Source: Neobacillus massiliamazoniensis
GTDB lineage: Bacteria; Bacillota; Bacilli; Bacillales; Cytobacillaceae
Assembly: GCF_001048695.1 (NCBI RefSeq)
Contig: NZ_CVRB01000004.1
Span: forward strand, 806,001-870,000
Direction of reading: 5' to 3'
Length of the DNA: 64,000 nucleotides
Under the pieces are notes generated by a model. That model did not search any database. It was not told where the DNA came from and saw nothing but the letters and a program-made list of their open reading frames with translations. The translations under genes and the position numbers were made by a program. This document shows positions 25,366-34,758 of this stretch, one piece after another; the stretch's first letter is position 1; every line of letters starts with the position of its first letter.

Positions 25366-27783
25366 TTAATTAGCAACGATATTGACAAGTTTTCCCGGAA
25401 CAGTGATTACCTTGCGAATGGTTTTGCCTTCGATTTGTTCTTTCACTTTTTCATCGTCCATCGCAATTTGTTCTAACGTTTCTTTGCTTGCATCGGTTGG
25501 TACCATTAGCTTCGCTTTTACTTTACCGTTTACTTGAATAACAATTTCAACCTCATTATCCACAAGCTTAGCTTCATCAAATGTAGGCCATGCTTCATAG
25601 GAAATCGTACCATGATAGCCCAATTTTCCCCAAAGCTCCTCTGCAATATGTGGACATATAGGTGAAAGCAGTTTGACGAAGCCTTCCATGAAGTGTTTAG
25701 GAAGAACGGTTGCTTTATAGGCTTCATTAATAAATACCATCATTTGCGAAATAGCCGTATTAAATCTTAAGCCTTCATTATCCTCAGTCACTTTTTTCAC
25801 TGTTTGATGATAAACCTTTTCCATATTGGAAGCTTCTTCATTCGATTGAATTTTTGGATTTACCTCTCCATTTTCCTCTACATATAAGCGCCAAATACGG
25901 TCTAGGAAGCGACGGGAGCCATCAAGGCCATTAGTCGACCAAGCAATTGAGGCATCCAGAGGTCCCATAAACATTTCATATAAGCGAAGAGTATCGGCAC
26001 CATGGCTGTCTACGATATCGTCAGGATTGACCACATTACCTTTTGATTTACTCATTTTTTCATTGTTTTCTCCTAAAATCATTCCTTGATTAAAGAGCTT
26101 TTGGAATGGCTCCTTTGTTGGTACTACTCCAAGATCATATAAGAATTTATGCCAGAAGCGTGCATAAAGTAAGTGAAGAACAGCATGCTCTGCACCGCCA
26201 ATATATATATCGACTGGGAGCCAATAGTTCAATTTTTCTTGAGAAGCTAAAGCTTCGCTATTAGTTGGATCAATATAGCGTAAATAATACCAGCAGCTGC
26301 CTGCCCATTGCGGCATGGTATTTGTTTCACGGCGCCCTTTTTTGCCTGTTACCGGGTCAACAACATTCACCCAGTCCTCGATTACGGCAAGTGGAGATTC
26401 GCCCGTTCCCGATGGTCTGATTTCAGTTGTTTTAGGTAATGTTAATGGAAGCTCTTCTTCCGGAACAGCTGTCATCGTCCCATCTTCCCAATGGATAACT
26501 GGAATCGGTTCACCCCAGTAACGCTGGCGACTAAATAACCAATCACGTAAACGATAGCTAACTTTTTTGGTTCCGATGCCTTTTTCTTCAAGCCAAACAA
26601 TCATTTGTTGAATGGCTTCAGTTTTGTTTAAGCCGTTTAGGAAGCCAGAATTGATGTGTTCACCGTCGCCAGTGTAAGGTTCTTTTTCAACATCACCGCC
26701 TGCTACAACTTCTTTAATTGGCAGATCAAATTTTTTCGCAAATTCATAGTCTCGTTCATCATGAGCAGGTACTGCCATAATTGAGCCAGTTCCGTAGCTT
26801 ACTAAAACATAATCCGCAATCCAGATTGGCATTTTTTCGCCATTAGCAGGATTAATGGCATAGGCACCTGTGAATACGCCAGTCTTATCTTTTGCAAGGT
26901 CTGTACGCTCAAGGTCGCTTTTGCTTTTTACTTTTTCTAAATAAGCTTCCACTGCATCACGCTGTTCAGGGGTAGTAATAATATCAACAAGTTCATGTTC
27001 AGGAGCAATTACAGCGTAAGTCGCACCGAATAAAGTATCAGGTCTGGTTGTGAAAACCGTAAAAGTCTCGTCATGTCCAGCGATGTTAAAGGTTACCTCC
27101 GCACCTTCAGAGCGACCGATCCAATTGCGCTGCATTTCTTTCAAGCTTTCCGGCCAATCAAGCTCTTCAAGATCTTCAAGTAAGCGGTCAGCATAGGCAG
27201 TAATTTTTAAGATCCATTGCTTCATTGGGCGGCGTTCAACAGGATGGCCGCCACGTTCACTTTTCCCATCAATAACCTCTTCATTTGCCAAAACAGTTCC
27301 AAGTGCCGGGCACCAATTCACTGCTACCTCATCCACATAAGCAAGTCCTTTTTCAAATAGCTTTAGGAAAATCCATTGTGTCCATTTATAGTATTCAGGG
27401 TTAGTTGTGTTTACTTCCCGGTCCCAATCATAAGAGAACCCGAGAGATTTTATTTGGTTACGGAACGTATTAATATTTTTGGCTGTAAATTCTGCCGGAT
27501 CGTTACCGGTATCTAAGGCATATTGCTCTGCCGGCAGGCCGAATGCGTCCCATCCCATTGGGTGAAGCACATTATATCCCTGCATCCGTTTGAAACGGGA
27601 TAAAATATCCGTTGCTGTATAGCCTTCTGGGTGCCCAACATGGAGGCCAGCACCAGATGGATACGGGAACATATCTAAAGCGTAGAATTTTTTCTTTCCA
27701 GCTTCTTCGCTTGTTTTAAATGTTTTTTCTGCTTCCCATTTTTTTTGCCACTTCTTTTCGATTTGTTGATGATCGAAACTCAT
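25366..27783 (-). CDS. leuS: Leucyl-tRNA synthetase
   Basis: Class Ia synthetase, 805 aa, the normal bacterial size. HIGH-type motif [14 protein letters not shown] at about 47-60, the KMSKS loop [18 protein letters not shown] at about 580, and a CP1 editing domain with [15 protein letters not shown] between them. C-terminal anticodon-binding domain complete, ending [21 protein letters not shown]. Preceded by a T-box leader, so expression should respond to uncharged tRNA-Leu. A dispersed repeat lies between leader and gene. Confidence 0.97.
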   Translation of the reverse strand: MSFDHQQIEKKWQKKWEAEKTFKTSEEAGKKKFYALDMFPYPSGAGLHVGHPEGYTATDILSRFKRMQGYNVLHPMGWDAFGLPAEQYALDTGNDPAEFTAKNINTFRNQIKSLGFSYDWDREVNTTNPEYYKWTQWIFLKLFEKGLAYVDEVAVNWCPALGTVLANEEVIDGKSERGGHPVERRPMKQWILKITAYADRLLEDLEELDWPESLKEMQRNWIGRSEGAEVTFNIAGHDETFTVFTTRPDTLFGATYAVIAPEHELVDIITTPEQRDAVEAYLEKVKSKSDLERTDLAKDKTGVFTGAYAINPANGEKMPIWIADYVLVSYGTGSIMAVPAHDERDYEFAKKFDLPIKEVVAGGDVEKEPYTGDGEHINSGFLNGLNKTEAIQQMIVWLEEKGIGTKKVSYRLRDWLFSRQRYWGEPIPVIHWEDGTMTAVPEEELPLTLPKTTEIRPSGTGESPLAVIEDWVNVVDPVTGKKGRRETNTMPQWAGSCWYYLRYIDPTNSEALASQEKLNYWLPVDIYIGGAEHAVLHLLYARFWHKFLYDLGVVPTKEPFQKLFNQGMILGENNEKMSKSKGNVVNPDDIVDSHGADTLRLYEMFMGPLDASIAWSTNGLDGSRRFLDRIWRLYVEENGEVNPKIQSNEEASNMEKVYHQTVKKVTEDNEGLRFNTAISQMMVFINEAYKATVLPKHFMEGFVKLLSPICPHIAEELWGKLGYHGTISYEAWPTFDEAKLVDNEVEIVIQVNGKVKAKLMVPTDASKETLEQIAMDDEKVKEQIEGKTIRKVITVPGKLVNIVAN

Positions 27784-27802
27784 AGTCAGTTCCTCCTAAA
27801 TA

Positions 27803-27928
27803 GAAAAGCGGAAGCGCCTTGCTCAGCCCTGACAAGCATAAGACAAGCACTGGAGGAAAGTGCGCTTTTTGCTTTCCTTCAGTGATTGGCTGTAGACCAT
27901 AGAGGGGCTAGGCGCTGGAGCTAGACAG
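27803..27928 (+). repeat. Dispersed ~125-bp repeat, copy 1
   Basis: Starts GAAAAGCGGAAGCGCCTTGCTCAGC and ends GGGGCTAGGCGCTGGAGCTAGACA; the ends are imperfect inverted repeats (GCGCC/GGCGC), the middle is variable. It lies between the T-box terminator and the leuS start. Confidence 0.85.
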
Positions 27929-27961
27929 CTTTCGCAGTTCAGTGAATTTTTTAAAATAAAA

Positions 27962-28190
27962 AACCTCTCATCCCAAAAAAGGGACGAGAGGATTGTATGT
28001 ATCTTCCCGCGGTACCACCCACATTAGTGTTGTAAACACTCGCTTAATTCATCCATAACGCGGAAAACGGTAAGCATTACTGTACAATTCGTGCTTACAA
28101 CTCATAGGCGAGTTCATGCTGTACCCGGTTGACTTCCACCAGCCGTCAACTCTCTTAATGCGGGTCATTATCACTACTACTCCTACTCAA
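27962..28190 (-). ncRNA. T-box leader of leuS
   Basis: The minus strand carries the canonical T-box GGGTGGTACCGCGGG (28006-28020) followed by an intrinsic terminator (arms 27964-27974 and 27981-27991, CCTCTC...GAGAGG, then T-run). The stem I region lies at about 28085-28185; a CTC triplet at 28112-28110 is a plausible leucine specifier. Uncharged tRNA-Leu should stabilise the antiterminator and allow leuS transcription. The specifier assignment is inference. Confidence 0.9.
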
Positions 28191-28351
28191 TGTTTTTCAA
28201 ATATAAAAAGTATAAAGTTATTGTATTAAATTTTCTAACAAGTTGCAACCACAACTGCCTAATTTCAGCATAACCAGACAAACATCGATGTAAACGTGAA
28301 AGGTAAAAAAGATGAAACAACCCCAACTGTCCACTTGGGGTGGACAAATCG

Positions 28352-29539
28352 TTACATTTGTCCACGAATGGAGTCAGGCACCTTAGTGAGGTGACGGTCG
28401 TATAGGAGTGTAGTTATGATTGAGATAAGAAATAATGCAATTAATATCATGAATAGGGTTGACATGCTGTAGAAGTCGACGAGTATGCCTCCGAGCAATG
28501 GCCCGATCATTCTGCCACCTGTGGCGGTGCTGTTGACGATTCCCTGATAGATGCCTTCTCGGCCTTTTGGTGCCATGTTGAATGCAACTGTTGGCACGGC
28601 TGGCCAGACAAACATTTCGCCAATTGTTAGAATAATCATTCCAACCATGAATCCGGCAAAGGCATGGGCGAATCCGGCAACCAAAAACGAAATTATAAAA
28701 ATGCCGATTCCAATTAGAATTTGAACCTTTAGTGAGGTATTAATCCAGGTCAACACTTTATTTAAAACTGGCTGTCCCAGGACAATTAACGCACCATTCA
28801 CAGTCCATAATAAACTATATTGTGTTAATGAAATATGGATTTCCTGTGTATAGGAAGCAATGGTGGTAGTCCATTGAACATAGGCTACCCAGCATAATAG
28901 ATAGCCGGAGCATAGGATTAATAAAGCCTTCAAATTTTTTCTATTCTTATTAGAGGTTTGCTCCTTAGTAGTTACGGATTTTGTTTGTACCTCTGTAGAA
29001 ATCCCTTTATAACCAAAAATGGCTATAAGCAAAAAGATGATATACGCAATGGTATTCGCAATGAAGATGAGTTGAAAGGAATAATCCGCTACTACTCCGC
29101 TAAGTGCAGTCCCGATTGCAACTCCAAGATTTTGGGCAACATAGATGGCGTTAAATGCCTTTCGCCCACCCTCCTTCCATACGGTTCCCGCCATAGCGTA
29201 CATAGAAGGGAAAACAATCCCTGAGCCAAATCCAACGATTGTTAAAAAGACCACATACTCCGGCCAGTCATGCCAAATGGAGAGACCAACAAGGGCAAGC
29301 AGGGTAATAAAGATTCCTAGAAGAATAGATTTGTAGCCACCTATTTTATCAAATAAATAGCCGCCAAAAAGATTTCCGATGACACTCGCTCCAGAGTTTA
29401 ACATTAAAACAATCCCGGCAACAGATAATGATTTTCCTAAATGATCATGGATATAAATTGTATTTAAAGGCCATAAAAAAGAATTACCAGTAACATTTAC
29501 TGCCATCCCAATAATTAATAGCCATAAGGCACGAGGCAT
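28352..29539 (-). CDS. yttB: MFS transporter (YttB-like)
   Basis: Major facilitator of 395 aa, 12 predicted TM helices. The loop 2-3 motif GNLFGGYLFDKIGGYKSIL is at about 55-73 and the protein starts MPRALWLLIIGMAVNVTGNSFLWPLNTIYIHDHLG. Position upstream of leuS matches B. subtilis yttB, a putative drug/efflux transporter. The substrate cannot be read from the sequence. No regulator beside it. Confidence 0.8.
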   Translation of the reverse strand: MPRALWLLIIGMAVNVTGNSFLWPLNTIYIHDHLGKSLSVAGIVLMLNSGASVIGNLFGGYLFDKIGGYKSILLGIFITLLALVGLSIWHDWPEYVVFLTIVGFGSGIVFPSMYAMAGTVWKEGGRKAFNAIYVAQNLGVAIGTALSGVVADYSFQLIFIANTIAYIIFLLIAIFGYKGISTEVQTKSVTTKEQTSNKNRKNLKALLILCSGYLLCWVAYVQWTTTIASYTQEIHISLTQYSLLWTVNGALIVLGQPVLNKVLTWINTSLKVQILIGIGIFIISFLVAGFAHAFAGFMVGMIILTIGEMFVWPAVPTVAFNMAPKGREGIYQGIVNSTATGGRMIGPLLGGILVDFYSMSTLFMILIALFLISIITTLLYDRHLTKVPDSIRGQM

Positions 29540-29687
29540 GCAAAAAACGCTCCTTTGAATTAAACTATTTCGAGTCCCTTGGTAATTTTAGACCATTTCT
29601 TGGAAGTGCGCAATGGTATTTATGTACCAGTTATATAGCAAAATAATTTACAACCATGGATATTCATCAATTTTCGCAGACAATAAG

Positions 29688-29721
29688 AAAACACTGTTTC
29701 CATAAAGAAAGCAGTGTTTTC
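29688..29721 (-). terminator. Terminator of nrfHA
   Basis: GAAAACACTG / CAGTGTTTTC, 10-bp arms, 14-nt loop; T-rich on the minus strand, about 70 bp after the nrfA stop. Confidence 0.75.
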
Positions 29722-29790
29722 CAAAATTCTTTTATGACCAATCTTTCCTTAAAATATTCCTTCATTGAAAAATTAATATTGAAATTTGAC

Positions 29791-31236
29791 CTATTTTTTT
29801 GCTGGCGGCACGGTTGGTGTCTGTGCAGGGAAATAGTCGTTAACCGCATGATCTTTTTTCTTTTCATTTACTTTTTCATCGGCAACGGCTTTTTTCACTT
29901 GGTCAATTTGTTGATTTAGCTCTTCCAAATTTACGCCTTTTTTAACAAGTTCTTCAGTAGCAAGGCGAATGGCATTGTTAGACTGTTCCATTGACATCCT
30001 TAAAGAATCCATTGACCCTTGCGGATTATGGAAACCAGCTGAGTTTTCCGCAGCAACGATATCCCAGTACCATTGTCCTTGTCGTATAAACTCTTGTGCC
30101 TGTTTAATTTTATCCTGGCTGACACCGGAAGTAATCATCTTGTTGACATAGTAGTGAGATGAAACCGAAATATTCTCAGCATCCAGCAATGCTTTTACAT
30201 TGGCATCTTGGATTTCAGTGACTGTATTCTTTAATTTGTCTAAATTACGGTCGGAATGACATTGACCGCAAGATGTTTGCATGGTTTTAAGTGGTGATGT
30301 CCACCAATGTGAGGTAATTTTCTTTTTACCATCCACACGTTCATATGGCATATGGCAATCGGCACAAGAAACATTTGCTTTGCCGTGCGGGCCTGACTGA
30401 TTGGTTTCAAAATCCGGATGCTGTGCTTTTAACAACGGAGTTCCGGAGATATTGCTAATCCAGTCTTTTTCAAAACCGTTTTGCTTCGCAATCGTGTCAT
30501 AGTATTCATACATTTGCTCTGGTTTGAAGCCTTTGTCCCAAGGGAAAGTCACCTTACTATTTTTTGCTGCAAAATAATATTCAACATGGCACTGCCCGCA
30601 AACATAGCTGCGCATTTCATTTTTTGTCGGATTAGAGACATCGACTCCCTTTGCTTTTAATGCTTCAAAAAAGCTAGGTCGTGTAACTCGTAAATCCATT
30701 GTTTTCGGGTCATGGCAATCGGAGCATCCAATTGGGGAATGTCCCATCGCAACACCCTTTGGCCATATATCTTTGTTAAAATTAGCACTATAGTAACCGT
30801 CGCCCATTTCTTTAATCATTTGTGGCACGGCTGTTGATTTACATGTATAACAGGAGCCAACTGATTTATCCGTAATCCGCTTAATACTGCGAATATCCTC
30901 TAATGCATAAATATGGCCGCGGTCTTCATTATATTCAGTTGCAAATCCATATCCGTTAAAGAGAATCGGCAATAGAGGCTCTTTATCAGGGTCAAACTTG
31001 CTGCGCTTGATCGAACCTCCGTATTTTGTGTCCTCCATTTTTAAGTTTTTTTGATAACTATCATATTGAAGTGGAAATAGATTTTTAAACGCTTCATTGC
31101 TGATTTCATTTTCAGAGAGGCCTGTCGTCTTCTTTCCTGCTGCTGATGCCGTCTTATCACTTGTATTACTGCATCCAGTGATGATAAGAACAAATGCCAG
31201 CAAAAGAAAGTATGCCCCGTATCGGAACCTTCCCAT
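29791..31236 (-). CDS. nrfA: Ammonia-forming cytochrome c nitrite reductase
   Basis: Pentaheme NrfA of 481 aa reducing nitrite to ammonium with six electrons, outside the membrane. The active-site heme motif is CYTCK (about 128-132), with the diagnostic Lys ligand; four more motifs are CSDCH, CGQCH, CADCH and CGQCH. The signal sequence ends in a lipobox (LIITGC), so it is probably a lipoprotein as usual in Gram-positives. A charged C-terminal tail (KKDHAVNDYFPAQ) follows the last helix. Downstream of nrfH by 2 bp, one operon. Confidence 0.96.
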   Translation of the reverse strand: MGRFRYGAYFLLLAFVLIITGCSNTSDKTASAAGKKTTGLSENEISNEAFKNLFPLQYDSYQKNLKMEDTKYGGSIKRSKFDPDKEPLLPILFNGYGFATEYNEDRGHIYALEDIRSIKRITDKSVGSCYTCKSTAVPQMIKEMGDGYYSANFNKDIWPKGVAMGHSPIGCSDCHDPKTMDLRVTRPSFFEALKAKGVDVSNPTKNEMRSYVCGQCHVEYYFAAKNSKVTFPWDKGFKPEQMYEYYDTIAKQNGFEKDWISNISGTPLLKAQHPDFETNQSGPHGKANVSCADCHMPYERVDGKKKITSHWWTSPLKTMQTSCGQCHSDRNLDKLKNTVTEIQDANVKALLDAENISVSSHYYVNKMITSGVSQDKIKQAQEFIRQGQWYWDIVAAENSAGFHNPQGSMDSLRMSMEQSNNAIRLATEELVKKGVNLEELNQQIDQVKKAVADEKVNEKKKDHAVNDYFPAQTPTVPPAKK

Positions 31237-31238
31237 TC

Positions 31239-31751
31239 CTAATACCCTCCTTTATTATCTAATAACTCTCCTGATTTAGGCGGTTTATTAAAATGTTCAT
31301 CCTTAAATCCTTTCCCATGCGGTACACTTTGGTGACATGAAACACAGTTGTCCTTTGCGTTATGTGATACGTTGGTTAGCGTACTCTTGTGGCAGGAAAT
31401 ACAATTTTCGTTCACGGTTTCTTTCGTACGGTTGGTCGCATGGATCACATTCGGTATCTTATCTGTTCCGAGGGAATTGTAATAAACATGCGTCATCCCA
31501 GCCCTTCCTTTGAAAAACAACTTTTGCGCTATATTATTGTGCGGTAAATGGCAATCATTACAGGACAATCCCGAATGAGTCGAGTCCATGAATGACGTGT
31601 ACTCTGATTTCATCGTATGGCAATTTCGACAAAAGCCAGGTGAATCAGTGTATGCCATTGTTTTTACGGTTGCCAGGGATAGAAACACTCCGCCTAGTAG
31701 AGCAATTACTAATAAAATCTTCTTGTTTATTCCACGCAGTTTTTTAACCAT
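31239..31751 (-). CDS. nrfH: NrfH-type tetraheme quinol dehydrogenase
   Basis: NapC/NirT family membrane anchor that takes electrons from menaquinol and feeds NrfA. About 170 aa: N-terminal TM helix (about 12-32, INKKILLVIALLGGVFLSLATVKTM) and four c-type heme motifs, CRNCH, CNDCH, CISCH, CVSCH. Start at 31751 because GGAGG lies 7 nt upstream; the ATG at 31766 precedes the site. The menaquinone genes later in the window supply its electron donor. Confidence 0.95.
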   Translation of the reverse strand: MVKKLRGINKKILLVIALLGGVFLSLATVKTMAYTDSPGFCRNCHTMKSEYTSFMDSTHSGLSCNDCHLPHNNIAQKLFFKGRAGMTHVYYNSLGTDKIPNVIHATNRTKETVNENCISCHKSTLTNVSHNAKDNCVSCHQSVPHGKGFKDEHFNKPPKSGELLDNKGGY

Positions 31752-31795
31752 TTCTTCACCTCCCATTTAAATAACTTCTTCTCTCTTTTTTATGT

Positions 31796-31819
31796 ATTAA
31801 AGTACATTTGTACTTTAAT
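31796..31819. promoter_or_regulatory. Palindrome in the nrfH 5' region
   Basis: Perfect inverted repeat, 11-bp arms ATTAAAGTACA / TGTACTTTAAT around TT, 45 bp upstream of nrfH. It has the form of a dimer operator. The regulator is unknown; NO- or redox-responsive repressors such as NsrR are candidates by analogy only. Confidence 0.55.
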
Positions 31820-32010
31820 CCCTTCATCAAAAGCCAACAGGCAGAAGCTCTATGAAGTATTTGCTAGACGTAGTTGGAATGTGAACATTTTCACATTTTT
31901 ATTTTTAAAAAAGTACTAGAAATTCCTATTCTTTATTTGGAAATACTACTTTATTTACAGAAATATCTGGAATTGTTACCTTATTTTAACCAGATCAAAA
32001 AACCCCATTC

Positions 32011-32026
32011 CGTGATGTACATCACA
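32011..32026. promoter_or_regulatory. FNR/CRP-like site upstream of nrfHA
   Basis: CGTGATGTACATCACA matches the TGTGA-N6-TCACA consensus of CRP/FNR proteins in 9 of 10 positions. It lies about 260 bp before nrfH and could mediate anaerobic activation. Confidence 0.55.
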
Positions 32027-32126
32027 CTTTAATACAGGAGTTATTACCAAATTGTTAACATCTTTTCTAATATTTTTAAGTTGGTTTTTTTGGAAAATTG
32101 ATATAATGGGAATTTACCCACTCATA

Positions 32127-32163
32127 AAAAAAATCCCTCAACAAAATGTTGAGAGATTTTTTT
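32127..32163 (+). terminator. Intrinsic terminator, possibly of a tiny transcript
   Basis: AAATCCCTCAACA, short loop, TGTTGAGAGATTT and T-run. No plus-strand gene precedes it; a TATAAT at 32102-32107 just upstream could start a transcript of about 50 nt. It is also nearly symmetric, so it may act leftward. Confidence 0.6.
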
Positions 32164-32200
32164 CAAAAGATAAGAAAGTATAAAATTCGACTTCGAGAAT

Positions 32201-32326
32201 TGTCTAGCTCCTGCGCCTAGGGGCTCGGGGTCATAAGCCAATCCGTCCTGAAGGTTAAAAACCAACCTTCACGCCGGCTCGTCTTATGCCTGTCGCCCCT
32301 GAACAAGGCGCTTCCGCTTTTCTTTT
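32201..32326 (-). repeat. Dispersed repeat, copy 2
   Basis: Inverse orientation: starts TGTCTAGCTCCTGCGCCTAG and ends AAGGCGCTTCCGCTTTTC. Directly followed by copy 3 with a 126-bp period; the two are almost identical. Confidence 0.9.
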
Positions 32327-32451
32327 TGTCTAGCTCCTGCGCCTAGGGGCTCGGGGTCATAAGCCAATCCGTCCTGAAGGTTAATAACCAACCTTCACGC
32401 CGGCTCGTCTTATGCCTGTCGCCCCTGATCAAGGCGCCTCTGCTTTTCTTT
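32327..32451 (-). repeat. Dispersed repeat, copy 3
   Basis: Near-identical head-to-tail duplicate of copy 2 (one clear change in the A-rich centre and a few near the end, GCGCCTCTGC). It ends at the stop codon of the next small gene. Confidence 0.9.
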
Positions 32452-32628
32452 TTAAGACTGCTCCGGTTCTGGGTGAAATTTCGATTTCACCGGCTGGCCA
32501 CCTGTTTTTTCGTATTTCTTTTTCGATTGCTTCACAAGATTGACATCTTGACCAAATTCGATGTCCTGATTATTCAAACCGTTTCGTGTCTTTTGCTCGG
32601 GATTTTGTTGTTTTGATCTTTTTTTCAA
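32452..32628 (-). CDS. Small hypothetical basic protein
   Basis: 58 aa from TTG 32628 with GAGGAG upstream: highly charged (Lys, Gln, Glu, Asn), beginning MKKRSKQQNPEQKTRNGLNN, with DIEFGQDVNLVKQSKKK in the middle. No hydrophobic core, so it is probably unstructured, like many small Bacillus proteins of the spore or cytosol. Not recognised with certainty. 15 bp downstream of ytzC, same strand, likely co-transcribed. Its 3' end abuts dispersed repeat copy 3. Confidence 0.65.
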   Translation of the reverse strand: MKKRSKQQNPEQKTRNGLNNQDIEFGQDVNLVKQSKKKYEKTGGQPVKSKFHPEPEQS

Positions 32629-32643
32629 TTTGCTCTCCTCCTC

Positions 32644-32907
32644 TTAACGATCCTGTATGATCAAGTTGTTTTGTAGCTCCTGAAGCTGGAGCCTCATCCG
32701 GTGAAGCTGATCACGCTGCTGGGAGTTAGCAAATTGTGCCATTTTGGCAATGTCCTGATAAGTTTCTTCAAGCTCGAACAAAGCTTTTGTGTAATCATCG
32801 TTATTGTAATGCTCTTGAAGGCTGCTTTGTTTATACTGTTCCTGGGCATAACGAATAGCATCCTCACATTGCTGCATAAGATTTTCCATTGATTCACGAG
32901 TTGCCAT
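32644..32907 (-). CDS. ytzC: YtzC, DUF2524 family protein
   Basis: 87-aa helical protein MATRESMENLMQQCEDAIRYAQEQYKQ..., with heptad-like spacing over most of its length and no membrane segment. Recognised as YtzC/DUF2524 by sequence and by its place next to ytqA. AAAGGGGG precedes the ATG. Function unknown. Confidence 0.8.
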   Translation of the reverse strand: MATRESMENLMQQCEDAIRYAQEQYKQSSLQEHYNNDDYTKALFELEETYQDIAKMAQFANSQQRDQLHRMRLQLQELQNNLIIQDR

Positions 32908-32985
32908 CGATGGGGACCCCCTTTTTGTTCTAAGAAAGATAATATTGACATGTTAAGCTCAGATGCCATCGGCTTGAGGTCACAT

Positions 32986-33016
32986 GCCGATACGCGGGCG
33001 CCTTCTGCTTTTCTTT
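32986..33016 (-). repeat. Decayed end of the dispersed repeat
   Basis: GCGGGCGCCTTCTGCTTTTCTTTTT matches the AAGGCGCTTCCGCTTTTC end of the repeat family. Confidence 0.5.
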
Positions 33017-33193
33017 TTCCAAAAGGAACCTGAAGCACACTGCTTCATTTCTTATTGTGTTCACCATTTTTCTTCCTATTACACAGCTGGTTGGATAGTT
33101 TCTGCCAATTTGTACAATTGGCTATGATAGCCGCTTCATGTTAGAATTTATTTTATGCACTAAATTTATTGTTAAAAAAAGGAGGTTTTCTGA

Positions 33194-34147
33194 ATGCTTC
33201 AGACAAACCCTTTTCCATATGCTACGGATGATAAACGATATCATACATGGAATTACCACCTGCGTCAGCAGTTTGGTCATAAAGTTTTCAAGATTGCTTT
33301 AGATGGAGGCTTTGATTGTCCAAACCGCGACGGCACAGTCGCCCATGGTGGCTGCACCTTTTGTAGTGCTGCCGGATCCGGGGATTATGCAGGCAACCGT
33401 GCGGACGAACTTGAAAAACAGTTTCTTGATATAAAAGAGAAAATGCACACCAAATGGAAGGATGGCAAATATATGGCATACTTCCAAGCCTTTACGAATA
33501 CCCATGCCCCGGTTGACGTTTTAAGGGAAAAATACGAGAAAGTTCTTCAGCAGGAAGGGGTAGTCGGTCTTTCCATTGCTACACGTCCAGATTGCCTTCC
33601 TGACGATGTGGTTGAATATTTAGCTGAGTTAAATGAAAGAACGTATTTGTGGGTAGAGCTCGGCTTACAAACCGTTCATGAAAGAACAGCACTTCTTATT
33701 AACCGTGCCCATGATTTTCAATGCTATAAAGACGGGGTTGAAAAACTAAGAAAGCATAACATTCGAATCTGCTCCCATATTATTAATGGGCTCCCGCTTG
33801 AAAATTATGACATGATGATGGAAACAGCTCGTGAAGTGGCAAAATTAGATGTCCAAGGGATAAAAATCCATCTCCTTCATCTCTTAAAAGGGACACCAAT
33901 GGTGAAGCAATATGAAAAAGGCATGCTGGAATTTCTGTCACAAGAGGACTATGTAAACTTAGTATGCGACCAATTGGAAATCATACCACCGGAAATGATT
34001 GTCCATCGAATCACGGGTGATGGACCGATTGATTTGATGGTTGGGCCGATGTGGAGCGTGAATAAATGGGAAGTTTTAAACGCAATTGATCGTGAGTTAA
34101 AAAGTCGAGACAGCTGGCAAGGTAAATTATATCAAGAAGGGATATAA
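33194..34147 (+). CDS. ytqA: Radical SAM protein YtqA/MnmL
   Basis: TIGR01212-type radical SAM enzyme of 317 aa. The cluster ligands lie in FDCPNRDGTVAHGGCTFCSAAGSGD (about residues 36-60), with CxxxxxxxxxCxxC spacing typical of Elp3-like members. In recent work on B. subtilis tRNA wobble-uridine modification YtqA and YtqB were assigned to mnm5s2U formation (MnmL and MnmM); this is recalled, not shown here. AAAGGAGG precedes the ATG. The methyltransferase gene starts 4 bp after the stop. Confidence 0.88.
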   Translation: MLQTNPFPYATDDKRYHTWNYHLRQQFGHKVFKIALDGGFDCPNRDGTVAHGGCTFCSAAGSGDYAGNRADELEKQFLDIKEKMHTKWKDGKYMAYFQAFTNTHAPVDVLREKYEKVLQQEGVVGLSIATRPDCLPDDVVEYLAELNERTYLWVELGLQTVHERTALLINRAHDFQCYKDGVEKLRKHNIRICSHIINGLPLENYDMMMETAREVAKLDVQGIKIHLLHLLKGTPMVKQYEKGMLEFLSQEDYVNLVCDQLEIIPPEMIVHRITGDGPIDLMVGPMWSVNKWEVLNAIDRELKSRDSWQGKLYQEGI

Positions 34148-34151
34148 TATC

Positions 34152-34724
34152 ATGAAACTAGACCGAATTCTTCCCTTTGCAAAAAGCTTGCTCGAAAAAG
34201 CGATATCAAATGGAGATATGGTAGTGGATGCCACGCTCGGAAATGGTCATGATACCATCTTCTTAGCTGAGCTTGTTGGGGAAAATGGCAGAGTTTATGG
34301 CTTTGATGTTCAGGAGGAAGCCATTTTGTCAAGCCGGGAACGATTAATGGAAAACGGTTTGTTAGAACGAGTTACTCTAATTCACAGTGGCCACGAAAAC
34401 ATATATAACCAAATTCCTTCTATTCATCATGGAAAAATAACAGGAGCCATTTTCAATTTAGGCTATTTGCCTGGCAGCAACAAAACCATCGTCACTAAGC
34501 CTGAAACCACAATTGCCGCTATAACCCAATTACTTGAGATAATGGCACCTGAGGGAATCATCGTCGTGGTCATTTACCACGGACACCCAGACGGTACGCT
34601 GGAACGGGATTCTGTTGTCCATTACTGCCAACAACTCGACCAAAAATCAGCACATGTGCTGCAGTACCAATTTATAAACCAACAGAACCATCCTCCATTT
34701 ATTGTTGCCATTGAAAAACGATAA
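34152..34724 (+). CDS. mnmM: SAM-dependent methyltransferase YtqB/MnmM
   Basis: Class I methyltransferase of 190 aa. SAM-binding motif VVDATLGNGHDTIFLAELVGENGRVYGFDVQ at about 23-54; NLGYLPGSNK at about 108 corresponds to the catalytic loop of this family; VVVIYHGHPDG follows. B. subtilis YtqB (MnmM) methylates nm5s2U34 of tRNA. Coupled to the radical SAM gene 4 bp upstream, which supports a joint tRNA modification role. Confidence 0.88.
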   Translation: MKLDRILPFAKSLLEKAISNGDMVVDATLGNGHDTIFLAELVGENGRVYGFDVQEEAILSSRERLMENGLLERVTLIHSGHENIYNQIPSIHHGKITGAIFNLGYLPGSNKTIVTKPETTIAAITQLLEIMAPEGIIVVVIYHGHPDGTLERDSVVHYCQQLDQKSAHVLQYQFINQQNHPPFIVAIEKR

Positions 34725-34747
34725 AACCAGGCGCGCGGCCTGGTTTT
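34723..34747. terminator. Bidirectional terminator mnmM/ytpB
   Basis: AAAACCAGGC, loop GCGCG, GCCTGGTTTT, flanked by T-run on the plus strand; overlaps the mnmM stop codon. Confidence 0.8.
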
Positions 34748-34758
34748 TTCTTTTGACA

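Noticed and set aside
28183-28365. 60-codon frame upstream of the leuS T-box
   Set aside because: Overlaps the end of the MFS gene and the leader promoter region; no ribosome binding site.
32694-33038. 114-codon frame overlapping ytzC on the same strand
   Set aside because: ytzC has the correct family sequence and a good start; the overlapping frame encodes no recognisable protein.
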